Assembly: GCA_028679855.1 (NCBI GenBank)
Contig: JAJRAP010000177.1
Location: forward strand, 1 to 7,880
Length of the DNA stretch: 7,880 nt
Source of the DNA: Candidatus Methanoperedens sp.
GTDB taxonomy: Archaea; Halobacteriota; Methanosarcinia; Methanosarcinales; Methanoperedenaceae
Direction of reading: 5' to 3'
Shown: piece after piece, positions 1-6,499 of the stretch
How positions within the stretch are numbered: position 1 is the first letter of the stretch
Layout of the letters: each line of letters starts with the position of its first letter
Translations under genes and position numbers: made by a program
Notes under the pieces: generated by a model
The model's input: the letters and a program-made list of their open reading frames with translations, nothing else
Told to the model about the DNA's origin: nothing
Databases searched by the model: none

Positions 1-716
1 ATAAAGTGCTAAAGTCCGAGCCTGACAATCTCAAGATTTTTTCAGATAAGGCAATGATACTTAAGGAACTCAAAATGGATGCTGAAGTTTTGAAGATCTA
101 TGAAAAGATGATTGAAAAAGACCCGAATAACGTATATATCCTGTTTGATAGAGGCATTATACTCTCAAATATGGGTAAAGAAGCAGAAGCACTGACCGCT
201 TTTAGTAAAGTTCTTGAACTTCAACCTGAACATTCAGGAGCTATGGCGCGAAAAGGACTGAATCTGGGAATGCAAAGGCAGTATGCTCAGAGCTTGGCAC
301 TGCTTGATAAAGCGCTTGAAAAGGATCCTTCGGATTGGTTCTCACTGTATGCAAAAGGGATGGTATGGAAACTTAAGGGTACTGACCTTAAATCGCTTGA
401 CAGGCGCTATGAGGCTGTAAAAAGTTTAGATAATGCCCTCCAGGCTTTTGAAAAAGCCACTTCAATAAATCCAGATAACTCAAAACTGTGGTTTGAAAAG
501 GGTCTTATTTTTAAAGACCTCGATCGTGGAAATGAGGCGATAAGGGCTTTTAATAAATCCATTGATCTTGATCCGATGAACCCAAAAGTATGGTATGAAA
601 AGGGAGTAACGCTAAAAGTGCTCGGAAGCGAGGGAGAAGCTTCAAAGTGTTTTGAAAAGGTGCTTGAGATAGAGCCAACGCATACGCTTGCAAGACATAA
701 GTTAAAGAAGATGTAA
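1..716 (+). CDS. TPR-repeat protein, 5' end outside window
   Basis: The frame is open to the left edge (the GTG at 6 is only the first possible start inside the window), so this is the C-terminal part of a longer gene ending with TAA at 714-716. Counting from that GTG, six tetratricopeptide repeats are visible. Each begins at a proline (residues 6, 40, 74, 108, 156, 190), with the usual G/A and F/Y pattern and endings such as LELQP, IDLDP and LEIEP. Five are exactly 34 residues; the fourth is 48 because of a 14-residue insertion around 'GTDLKSLDRRYEAV'. No signal peptide or membrane segment is seen in this part. TPR arrays are protein-binding scaffolds and are common in Methanosarcinales; no specific partner can be named. 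A T-rich stretch follows the stop. Confidence 0.93.
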   Translation, partial: KVLKSEPDNLKIFSDKAMILKELKMDAEVLKIYEKMIEKDPNNVYILFDRGIILSNMGKEAEALTAFSKVLELQPEHSGAMARKGLNLGMQRQYAQSLALLDKALEKDPSDWFSLYAKGMVWKLKGTDLKSLDRRYEAVKSLDNALQAFEKATSINPDNSKLWFEKGLIFKDLDRGNEAIRAFNKSIDLDPMNPKVWYEKGVTLKVLGSEGEASKCFEKVLEIEPTHTLARHKLKKM

Positions 717-740
717 TTTTCAGAGGGTCATTTTTTCTTC
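717..740 (+). terminator. T-rich candidate terminator after the TPR gene
   Basis: Just after the TAA stop there is TTTT at 717-720 and TTTTTTCTTCC at 731-741, with no GC-rich hairpin. Archaeal RNA polymerase often stops at such T-runs. Placement supports it, but there is no independent proof. Confidence 0.35.
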
Positions 741-751
741 CCTGCCATATT

Positions 752-1039
752 TTGTATGATAAAATCAGGGGGTTCATTTTTCCATATCTTGGAAGCGCAA
801 CCGTAATGGAGGATGCGCTCCTCGTCAATGAAGGACACACCATCCAGTGCAGGGTCATTCGCGCAGGCGCCTCGCTTCTTACATTGCAGTTCCCCTGTTC
901 TGACATGCCGCAGCCCGGAGATTCGGGTTCGCCCATCGTACAAGATGGGATGGTGGTGGGACTGCTCTCTTCAGTGATGTTTGGCAACTGCACGGGGACG
1001 GTTGTGTCTTCGGATGTGCTGCACAGTTTGATTTCTTAG
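752..1039 (+). pseudogene. C-terminal fragment of a trypsin-like serine peptidase
   Basis: The reading frame gives at most 95 residues from a TTG at 752; the first ATG is at 806. It contains GDSGSPIV (residues 56-63), the classic loop around the catalytic serine of chymotrypsin-fold peptidases, followed by the expected VVGLL strand. The first half of the fold, which carries the catalytic His and Asp, is missing: the frame runs back into the end of the TPR gene without any peptidase sequence. There is no ribosome-binding site before either start. The likeliest reading is a peptidase gene that lost its 5' part, with the TPR gene now beside the break. A small expressed GDSG protein cannot be excluded. 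Its TAG stop (1037-1039) directly abuts the stop of the convergent CofE gene. Confidence 0.55.
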
Positions 1040-1792
1040 CTATTTCCTGAAGCATCCGAAATACAAACACCCTTCGCGCGAGATCACAGGTATGTCCTCG
1101 CTCCCCTCAATGAATCTCACCGGCGCGTTCCGTATCAGGACTGCAGGCGTACTCTCGTCAGCCTCACCCATGATAAGCTGAGCAGCAGAAACCAGATTGT
1201 CAGCATTTGCCCGCCTGGTTATCATAAGAGGTTTCCCGAAAAGGTCTTTATGTCCTCTCATATCCTCAACAGGCTCTATTCCTGCACACCCAAGCGCGAT
1301 GCCCACACAACCAAGGCGCAGTGGCTGTGTCCTGCTGTCACCAACTATAACTGCAAGCCTGCATCCAAATCCAGCCATCAGTCTTTCCCTTATCTCGATG
1401 GCGCTGCGCTTCGGGTCTTCGGGTAAAAGCACCACGTGGCCTTCAGGTGCATTGGAGTTATCGATCCCTGCGCTTGGTGAGAGCACGCCTTTTGTAATGG
1501 AGACTACCACGCCAGGGATGCCGCCAAGTATCTCATCAGATTCACGGATTATCAGTTCCATCTTTCGAGGGTCGTTCTCATAGAGTTTAGAGAGCTCAAG
1601 TGCCTTTTTTGAAGGCTTCACGCTTTCAAGAGCTACCACTCGCCCCTCGGCTGTGGCGACAGCAGATTCTGCCAGCACTATGATGTCATTATCCTGCGGT
1701 CGAATGTTATTGGCTTTTAATGCCCTGATCAGCACTTCCGAGATATCATCACCCGGTCTTATGAGCGGTGTTTTTATTCCGAATAATTGCAT
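1040..1792 (-). CDS. cofE: CofE-family gamma-glutamyl ligase (coenzyme F420-0:L-glutamate ligase-like)
   Basis: A complete 250-residue protein of the F420 ligase family (PF01996/COG1478), whose founding member adds glutamates to coenzyme F420-0 using GTP. Matches include TPLIRPGDD (8-16), TAEGR (47-51), AGIDNSN (108-114), LLPEDP (122-127), the RGHKDLFGKPL block, and a MGEADESTP stretch. The aspartates of AGID (111) and GDSR (152) fall where the metal-binding residues of CofE lie. However, the family-typical D-T-x-GR segment reads DSRTQPLRLG (152-161), which I associate with a second archaeal CofE-like group, so the symbol marks the family rather than a proven substrate. The start ATG is preceded ten bases upstream by GGGGG. 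It is the last gene of the operon, 62 bases after thiC, and ends stop-to-stop with the peptidase fragment. Confidence 0.85.
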   Translation of the reverse strand: MQLFGIKTPLIRPGDDISEVLIRALKANNIRPQDNDIIVLAESAVATAEGRVVALESVKPSKKALELSKLYENDPRKMELIIRESDEILGGIPGVVVSITKGVLSPSAGIDNSNAPEGHVVLLPEDPKRSAIEIRERLMAGFGCRLAVIVGDSRTQPLRLGCVGIALGCAGIEPVEDMRGHKDLFGKPLMITRRANADNLVSAAQLIMGEADESTPAVLIRNAPVRFIEGSEDIPVISREGCLYFGCFRK

Positions 1793-1855
1793 ATTTTTAA
1801 TTCCCCCATGTGTTAGTGTCCTGTGACCTGTTTGGGGAACATAGATAATTCATTC

Positions 1856-3121
1856 TCATCCATTCTTTGCGTTCTTTGCGGTGATATTAATACACCCAAA
1901 CTCCTTCATTATCTTTATCGCGCAGAAATCCCCGCACATGGTGCACGGTCCCTCATGCGGCGCCAGTTCTCTTGCCCTCTCGCTGTCAAGGGCGTATCCC
2001 ATCTGTCCCTCCCAGTCAAGCTCAGCCCTCTTTGCCGCAAGTCCCCTGTCCCTTTCGCTATTCCCGTATTTCACCGAATCCCCGATATGCGCCGCTATCC
2101 TGAAGGCTAGCAGACCCTCCCTCACCTGCTCTGGGCCTGGAAGACCGAGATGCTCAGACGACGTGATGTAGCACAGGTAATCCGCCCCGGAGCTGCTTGC
2201 AATGCTTGCCCCTACGGCCCCGGCTATATGGTCGTATCCGACAGCCACGTCAGTGGGAAGAGGTCCTGCCACGAAAAGCGGGAACTGAGAACTTTGTTTG
2301 TGGAATTTGACGTATTCTGCTATCCTGTCTGCACGGACATGTCCCCCAGCCCCCTCGATTATAACCTGCACACCAACTTCACTTGCCCGCTTTGCAAGCT
2401 GAACGTTCGTTCTTATCTCCTCAAGCTGCGCCCTGTCCCGCGCATCGTGGATACAGCCGCTTCGCATGGTGTTCCCGAGAGAGAGCACGATGTCGTGTTT
2501 TTTCAAGAGCCCCAGTATCTTATCAAAATTCTCCACGAACGGATTTTCGCATCTGTTGATCGTCATGTAAGCGCATGTAATGGAGCCGCCCTTTGATACC
2601 ACGCCCATTATCCGTTCCCTTTCTTTGAGCATGGAGAGGGTGGCGCTGTCAGTGCAGTGAAGCACAAATGAGGTTACGCCTTCCTCTGCCTGCCGGGTGA
2701 GGTCTCTTAGCAAATCATCTTCAGTCATGTTCTCTATCCCGATCTGCGCGGCGGTCTGGTATATGGGAACTGTGGTCAGGGGGATGGTGGTGTTCTCTAA
2801 TATCTTTTTGCGAATGTGGCTTATTTCCCCGCCCATTGAGAGTTCAGAAAGGGTGTCTGCGCCATACTTCTGTGCAATTATGGCTTTTCTTACCTCTTCC
2901 TCTGGATTGATCTTCAGGGAGGAAGTGCCTATATTGACGTTCACCTTTGTTTTAAGTCCCTTACCTATACCAACAGGTTTCCCATCCCGGCACATAATAA
3001 CTGCGCTCCCTTCTGCTACATTTGAAAGTAAGGATAATATATCAACGCCTTCACTTCTTGCCACCTCTTCCATCTGCACCGTGACATTTCCATTCCGTGC
3101 ATGCTCAACCTGTGTTGTCAT
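1856..3121 (-). CDS. thiC: ThiC-family radical SAM enzyme (phosphomethylpyrimidine synthase-like)
   Basis: 421 residues, the length of archaeal ThiC without the bacterial N-terminal extension. ThiC converts aminoimidazole ribotide to the HMP-phosphate of thiamine with S-adenosylmethionine and a 4Fe-4S cluster. Recognisable blocks are KVNVNIGTS (59-67), GADTLSELSMGG, VPIYQ, ENPF, GPLPTD (286-291), GYDHI (295-299), EHLGLP (323-328), LDWEGQM and the C-terminal cysteines CTMCGDFC (393, 396, 400). Several sites differ from the canonical form: EGAGGHV (256-262) instead of EGPGHVP, SLGNTMRSG instead of SLGDGLRPG, and CX2CX3C instead of CX2CX4C. It may therefore be a paralogue; a BzaF-like role in making a cobamide base is one alternative. 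The last residues (ITAKNAKNG) come from a short repeat. Its ATG overlaps the metF stop as ATGA (3118-3121), so translation is probably coupled. Confidence 0.88.
   Translation of the reverse strand: MTTQVEHARNGNVTVQMEEVARSEGVDILSLLSNVAEGSAVIMCRDGKPVGIGKGLKTKVNVNIGTSSLKINPEEEVRKAIIAQKYGADTLSELSMGGEISHIRKKILENTTIPLTTVPIYQTAAQIGIENMTEDDLLRDLTRQAEEGVTSFVLHCTDSATLSMLKERERIMGVVSKGGSITCAYMTINRCENPFVENFDKILGLLKKHDIVLSLGNTMRSGCIHDARDRAQLEEIRTNVQLAKRASEVGVQVIIEGAGGHVRADRIAEYVKFHKQSSQFPLFVAGPLPTDVAVGYDHIAGAVGASIASSSGADYLCYITSSEHLGLPGPEQVREGLLAFRIAAHIGDSVKYGNSERDRGLAAKRAELDWEGQMGYALDSERARELAPHEGPCTMCGDFCAIKIMKEFGCINITAKNAKNG
1859..1884 (-). repeat. CGCAAAGAA-type dispersed short repeat forming the thiC 3' end
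   Basis: On the minus strand the end of thiC reads ACCGCAAAGAACGCAAAGAA, two copies of (A)CGCAAAGAA in tandem. Similar GCAAAGA-CGCAAAG strings are familiar as intergenic repeats in many environmental genomes. Here the repeat is read through in frame and supplies about the last eight codons and leads into the TGA. Confidence 0.5.
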
Positions 3122-3987
3122 AGCCCCGCCATTTCCAGTATCTTTCGTGTATTTTCATGAGTTCCTATCGGCATGATATGCACGCCGTGGCATATCCCGC
3201 GCAGTTCATTGATAAGATCGGCTGCCAATTCAATACCCAGCGCGCCGGGAGCGCTTGATGAAGCAAATCTTCTGATCATATCATCCGGCACTTTGACACC
3301 GGGAATATTCTTGTTGAGGAACTGCGCGCTTTTTTCAGATCTAAGAGGTATAATGCCTGCTATTATTCCTGTTTGCTTCCAGCCCGCATCGCGGATCTTA
3401 TCCATGAACTCCGAGAACCTGCCTGCATCAAACACAGCCTGTGTAATTATAAAACGCGCGCCTGCCTTTATTTTTTTCCCAAATTTCATGAGAGCGACTT
3501 CGGTCAATTGCGTATTTGATACCGCGCCTGAAAAGAACTCTGTTTTTCCCTCAAGACTATTGCCTGACAGATCAATTCCGCTGTTGAGGCTTGAGATCGT
3601 ATCCAGAAGCTGTACAGAATCGAGATCGTACACTGGTTTTGCCCCCCGATGGTCGCCCTTTGTGGGGTAGTCGCCCGACATAACAAGTAAGTTCTTTATT
3701 CCAAGGTGTGCAGCGCCAAGAAGCTCGGACTGAAGCCCAAGTCTGTTCCTGTCCCTGCAGGTGAGATGCATTATGGTCTCAAAACCTTCCTGCGACAGGG
3801 CGCTGCATGCTGCAAGAGGGCTCATCCTCATTATCGCGCGCTGGTTATCTGTGACACAGACCGCATCTACCGCGTCTTTTATTATCCTCGCTTCCTTCAT
3901 CATCCCGCTGACATCTGTCCCTTTTGGAGGGCTTATCTCAGCAGTTACTGTGAATTTCCCTGAAAGCAGCTTTTCCCTGAAGCTCAT
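3118..3987 (-). CDS. metF: Methylenetetrahydrofolate reductase MetF (MetV-partnered type)
   Basis: MetF reduces methylene-tetrahydropterin to the methyl form with FAD on a TIM barrel. From the ATG at 3987 the protein has 289 residues, normal for the short form. TAEISPPKG carries Glu17, matching the catalytic Glu of E. coli MetF (FEFFPP). CVTDNQ, HLTCRDRN (74-81) and VMSGDYP with Asp106 (E. coli Asp120 position) follow, then KAGARFIITQAVFD and the ending GVHIMPIG. The longer GTG start at 3996 lies inside the Shine-Dalgarno AAGGAGGTG (3994-4002), which sits six bases before the ATG at 3987; that ATG also makes an ATGA overlap with the metV stop, so 3987 is chosen. MetV upstream indicates a MetVF complex. 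Methanogens normally use Mer for this step with H4MPT, so the pterin used here is open. Confidence 0.93.
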   Translation of the reverse strand: MSFREKLLSGKFTVTAEISPPKGTDVSGMMKEARIIKDAVDAVCVTDNQRAIMRMSPLAACSALSQEGFETIMHLTCRDRNRLGLQSELLGAAHLGIKNLLVMSGDYPTKGDHRGAKPVYDLDSVQLLDTISSLNSGIDLSGNSLEGKTEFFSGAVSNTQLTEVALMKFGKKIKAGARFIITQAVFDAGRFSEFMDKIRDAGWKQTGIIAGIIPLRSEKSAQFLNKNIPGVKVPDDMIRRFASSSAPGALGIELAADLINELRGICHGVHIMPIGTHENTRKILEMAGL

Positions 3988-4604
3988 TCCCTGCACCTCC
4001 TTTTTGAATGGTCTTTCGGTTCATGGATATCCTTGAGAACTTCAAGCCTTCCGAGCAATTCAAGCCTCTTTTGAATTTCATCCCATACACATTTTCGCTC
4101 ATCCACCTCGCATTTTCCTTCCACCGAGCCGCCGCAAGGCCCGTTTTGCATGCCCTTGGGGCAATGACTGACAGGGCATAATCCTCCGAAGAGATGAATA
4201 TCACATTCCCCGCACATGCCGCACTGCTCTTTAACGACCTCGTCCCTGCATACACCTCCCAGTGATTCAGTATCCAGAGCAGGATAGACTAACTGTTTCA
4301 CATTAGCTGAGAGCACCGATACACCCCCTCCACAGGACATAACAAGAAGAGCCTCTGCCTTTTCAATTTCTGGATTCTGTGAGAGCACTTCATCCCATGA
4401 GCTGATAATGCAGGCTGAACTCAGGATAGTCCATCCCACGACATTTTTCCCCGACCCTCTGAGTCTCTTTTTCATCTCCAGCACCTCAGGTTCCCCGCCC
4501 ACGTGCTGCTTTGTTGCACATTTTCCGCAACCGATAATGAAAATATTCTGCTCTTTAACGGCTTTCAGGATATCTTTAAATTCCTTCAGTCTTGAGATTA
4601 TCAT
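3984..4604 (-). CDS. metV: MetV, iron-sulfur partner of MetF (MTHFR C-terminal-domain protein)
   Basis: 206 residues, typical of MetV (PF12225), the small zinc/iron-sulfur subunit that binds MetF and passes electrons to its flavin in acetogen-type MetVF complexes. The C-terminal half has the signature cysteine cluster: CGMCGEC (128-134), then Cys 143, 148, 157, 165 and 172 in a CPVSHCPKGM...GPCGG...KC pattern. The N-terminal half has CGKC (26-29), Cys65, SCGGG (90-94) and Cys119, conserved features of the same family. It is cytoplasmic, with no transmembrane segment. The ATG at 4604 overlaps the stop of the DHPS-like gene (ATGA, 4601-4604) and has no ribosome-binding site of its own, so translation is probably coupled. 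The adjacent metF makes the pairing firm. The electron donor (ferredoxin, Hdr-like or F420) is not encoded here. Confidence 0.92.
   Translation of the reverse strand: MIISRLKEFKDILKAVKEQNIFIIGCGKCATKQHVGGEPEVLEMKKRLRGSGKNVVGWTILSSACIISSWDEVLSQNPEIEKAEALLVMSCGGGVSVLSANVKQLVYPALDTESLGGVCRDEVVKEQCGMCGECDIHLFGGLCPVSHCPKGMQNGPCGGSVEGKCEVDERKCVWDEIQKRLELLGRLEVLKDIHEPKDHSKRRCRE
3994..4002 (-). promoter_or_regulatory. Shine-Dalgarno that fixes the metF start
   Basis: The minus strand reads AAGGAGGTG, six bases before the ATG at 3987. A GTG start at 3996 would lie within this site, so it decides the start in favour of 3987. Confidence 0.85.
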
Positions 4605-5818
4605 GTGTATTTGAAAACAGCGTCGTGGTTCTTTTTGATCAATTCGTCAAGTAGAAATGCGATTTTAGGGAGTTCTCTCACCTGATGACTTATTTTCCGG
4701 ATCAACCGCTCTATCTGGAGGCTGGTACCTGTTATCATCAGGTCAACATTTTTCGCTTCATGCGATACAGCCTCGCGCGGCAGCGCCGCATCCCCGCCAC
4801 GTGAAAGCATCTCCTGTTTTATTATCAGGGCTTCTGTCGTTGTGACATTCTTGAGAAGGATGTTGTACAGCACCGTCTTTTTTTTCATGACCTGGCTTCC
4901 TTCCGGGGTAACGCCGATCGAAGACATCACTCGTGCGCCATCTTCCTGAACTCGAATGTCAAGCAGTTCAACTTCAATATCACCTGAGCTTGCTGCCGGG
5001 ATCCTTGTTCTTGCGTGCTCTGCCACACGAACTGCATCCACGGTGGGCGCAACATCATGTGTGCGTATTATGTGCGCGCCGTTTCGCACTGCGATCGCCG
5101 TGGCTGCAAGGCTCCCGTAAAGTCTCTCTCCTGCGGGTTTGCCAAGCGTCTCTCCTATAAAGGATTTCCTTGATATCGCAGCAAGGATGGGCTTCCCAAA
5201 TATGCGAAGCCTGCCCAGTGAGTCTATGGTCTCATAATCGTAAATTGGAAGCTTCAGGGGTGTCCATTTTCCGATAGCTGGATCTATAATTATATTATCC
5301 TTATCAATCCCAATTTCATCTGCCTGCGATATTATTCTTCCAAGCGATGACATCACGGCATCCATGCCAACAGGGTCACCGGGGACGTTATTGCTTGCCA
5401 TCAGTATGACAGGACAGCTGTGTTCCCTGGCAGTTTCCACCATACCCGGATCATTTGTAAATCCACTAACATCATTGATAATATCTGCCCCGGCAACAAG
5501 CGCCTCATCTGCAATATCAGAGAACATGGTATCAATTGAGACCGGTACTGAGATATCCTGAAGCTGTTTTATCGCGGGGATGAGGCGCGAACGCTCGTCT
5601 TCTTTTGATATCTTTTGAGCCGGAGGCCATGTTGAGCGCGCCCCTACATCAATGAGGTCTGCGCCCTCTTCTATCATATTAAGTGCAGCATCGAGAACAG
5701 AGTCTGCCTTTACAACAGAATCTGAATAAAAAGACTCATGGCTAAGATTTATTACTCCCATTACTCTTACAGGTTGATTGTCTCCCACTTTCAATCCTGC
5801 AATGGTTTTTTCTATCAC
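4601..5818 (-). CDS. folP: Dihydropteroate synthase-like protein with C-terminal extension
   Basis: 405 residues. The first 270 form a DHPS TIM barrel, the enzyme that joins hydroxymethyl-dihydropterin diphosphate to a p-aminobenzoate-type amine. Motifs: MGVINLSHESFYSDS (20-34), GADLIDVGARST (52-63), PVSIDT (92-97), INDVSG (114-119), IIDPAIGKW (177-185), AAISRKSFIG (213-222) and IIRTHDV (250-256). The SRK lysine (218) and RxH (252-254) are kept, but GGESTRPG reads GARSTWPP, losing the usual pyrophosphate-loop Glu and Arg. Residues about 280-405 are an extra domain with KQEMLSRGGDAALPR and LMITGTSLQIERLI, a kind of extension I know from some clostridial DHPS; its role is unknown. The start is a GTG without a Shine-Dalgarno; homology begins near residue 8, which supports it. 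First gene of the operon. The product may serve folate or methanopterin synthesis. Confidence 0.88.
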   Translation of the reverse strand: MIEKTIAGLKVGDNQPVRVMGVINLSHESFYSDSVVKADSVLDAALNMIEEGADLIDVGARSTWPPAQKISKEDERSRLIPAIKQLQDISVPVSIDTMFSDIADEALVAGADIINDVSGFTNDPGMVETAREHSCPVILMASNNVPGDPVGMDAVMSSLGRIISQADEIGIDKDNIIIDPAIGKWTPLKLPIYDYETIDSLGRLRIFGKPILAAISRKSFIGETLGKPAGERLYGSLAATAIAVRNGAHIIRTHDVAPTVDAVRVAEHARTRIPAASSGDIEVELLDIRVQEDGARVMSSIGVTPEGSQVMKKKTVLYNILLKNVTTTEALIIKQEMLSRGGDAALPREAVSHEAKNVDLMITGTSLQIERLIRKISHQVRELPKIAFLLDELIKKNHDAVFKYT

Positions 5819-5840
5819 GTTTTACTCTAATACCTTTTAC

Positions 5841-5851
5841 GGTTATAAAAA
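5841..5851 (-). promoter_or_regulatory. TATA-like box for the operon, probable leaderless start
   Basis: The minus strand reads TTTTTATAACC, centred about 29 bases before the GTG at 5818. With the usual archaeal spacing of about 25-27 bases from box to start site, transcription would begin within a few bases of the GTG. This fits the absence of a Shine-Dalgarno there. A second A/T-rich stretch (TTATAAAAAAAAA on the minus strand, about 5865-5877) is a less well placed alternative. Confidence 0.5.
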
Positions 5852-5861
5852 TGTAACCTTA

Positions 5862-6479
5862 ATGTTTTTTTTTATAATTATTAATAAAACCAAACAATCA
5901 ATAGTGTTTAATTATCAATATGGCATGGCGTCAATGTTATACTTTAAACTGGCAGAAGCTGACATCAGGTTAGCCAATGAGACACATGCACAAAAGGGAT
6001 TTAAATACTATACTTTTTCGAATCTGGTTTTATTAAACAGAGAGTTCAGTAAATCCGGTCTTCTATTTGAGAATGCATATTTTGTCTTATCTTCACCAGA
6101 CAATAGATTCATCAAAAGTTTTACAGAAGGGCTTCTCATGGAACCAGGATTTTATCTGGATGGACCGGATGGGAGAGCAGACCTTATAATTGAGCGCATT
6201 GAAATATTGAACGAAATAAGTTTTGGAGATGAATGCTGGTTCAAGACCCTTTCCCCTGTTTATGTCAAGACGATGCGAAAAGAAAAGGAGGATCTGAAGG
6301 AAGTTGACCTTTACCCGAAGGATCCAAAGTTCTATGAGAATCTCCATCAGAACCTGATCCAGCGCTTCTGCGAATTTTATGATAAAGCTGCGCAGGATCA
6401 TTTCGATGTTTTGGAGATCAAGGATGTGAAACCCAAACGGATCAGGATCGCTGACGGCTACAGGCGATGCAGCTTATGA
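5862..6479 (+). CDS. cas6: Cas6 CRISPR endoribonuclease, C-terminally truncated
   Basis: Cas6 cuts CRISPR precursor RNA within the repeat. From the ATG at 5862 there are 205 residues. The N-terminus aligns by eye with Cas6 (NYQYGMASMLYFKL, then YYTFSNL at 49-55), with Tyr27, His42 and Lys48 spaced like the Pyrococcus furiosus triad Tyr31/His46/Lys52. SSPDNRFI (77-84), FKTLSPV (127-133), FYENLHQNLI (157-166) and KPKRIRI (190-196) follow. The protein ends at YRRCSL, just where full Cas6 continues for about 30 residues with the glycine-rich RNA-binding loop (GFG...GEKNSMGFG), so it is probably inactive or impaired. A short repeat begins 20 bases after the stop. Upstream ATG at 5778 overlaps the divergent gene and is unlikely; 5925 would remove the first strand. 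No CRISPR array or other cas gene is in the window. Confidence 0.85.
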   Translation: MFFFIIINKTKQSIVFNYQYGMASMLYFKLAEADIRLANETHAQKGFKYYTFSNLVLLNREFSKSGLLFENAYFVLSSPDNRFIKSFTEGLLMEPGFYLDGPDGRADLIIERIEILNEISFGDECWFKTLSPVYVKTMRKEKEDLKEVDLYPKDPKFYENLHQNLIQRFCEFYDKAAQDHFDVLEIKDVKPKRIRIADGYRRCSL

Positions 6480-6499
6480 AAAATTTGGATGTGGTAGAA

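Noticed and set aside
550..993. 147-residue minus-strand ORF across the TPR end and peptidase fragment
   Set aside because: Low-complexity composition, no motif, and it overlaps a clear TPR coding region.
1197..1583. 128-residue plus-strand ORF opposite cofE, and similar plus-strand ORFs at 2150-2596, 2697-3176 and 3173-3670
   Set aside because: They mirror well-conserved minus-strand genes, have no family motif or ribosome-binding site, and are frame shadows.
1793..1855. Promoter or regulatory hairpin between thiC and cofE (CCTGTGACCTG direct repeat)
   Set aside because: Only a four-base direct repeat and no convincing stem or TATA box; spacing fits simple operon read-through.
5778..5861. 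Upstream ATG at 5778 as the cas6 start
   Set aside because: It overlaps the start of the divergent DHPS-like gene by 41 bases and adds 28 residues with no Cas6 similarity.
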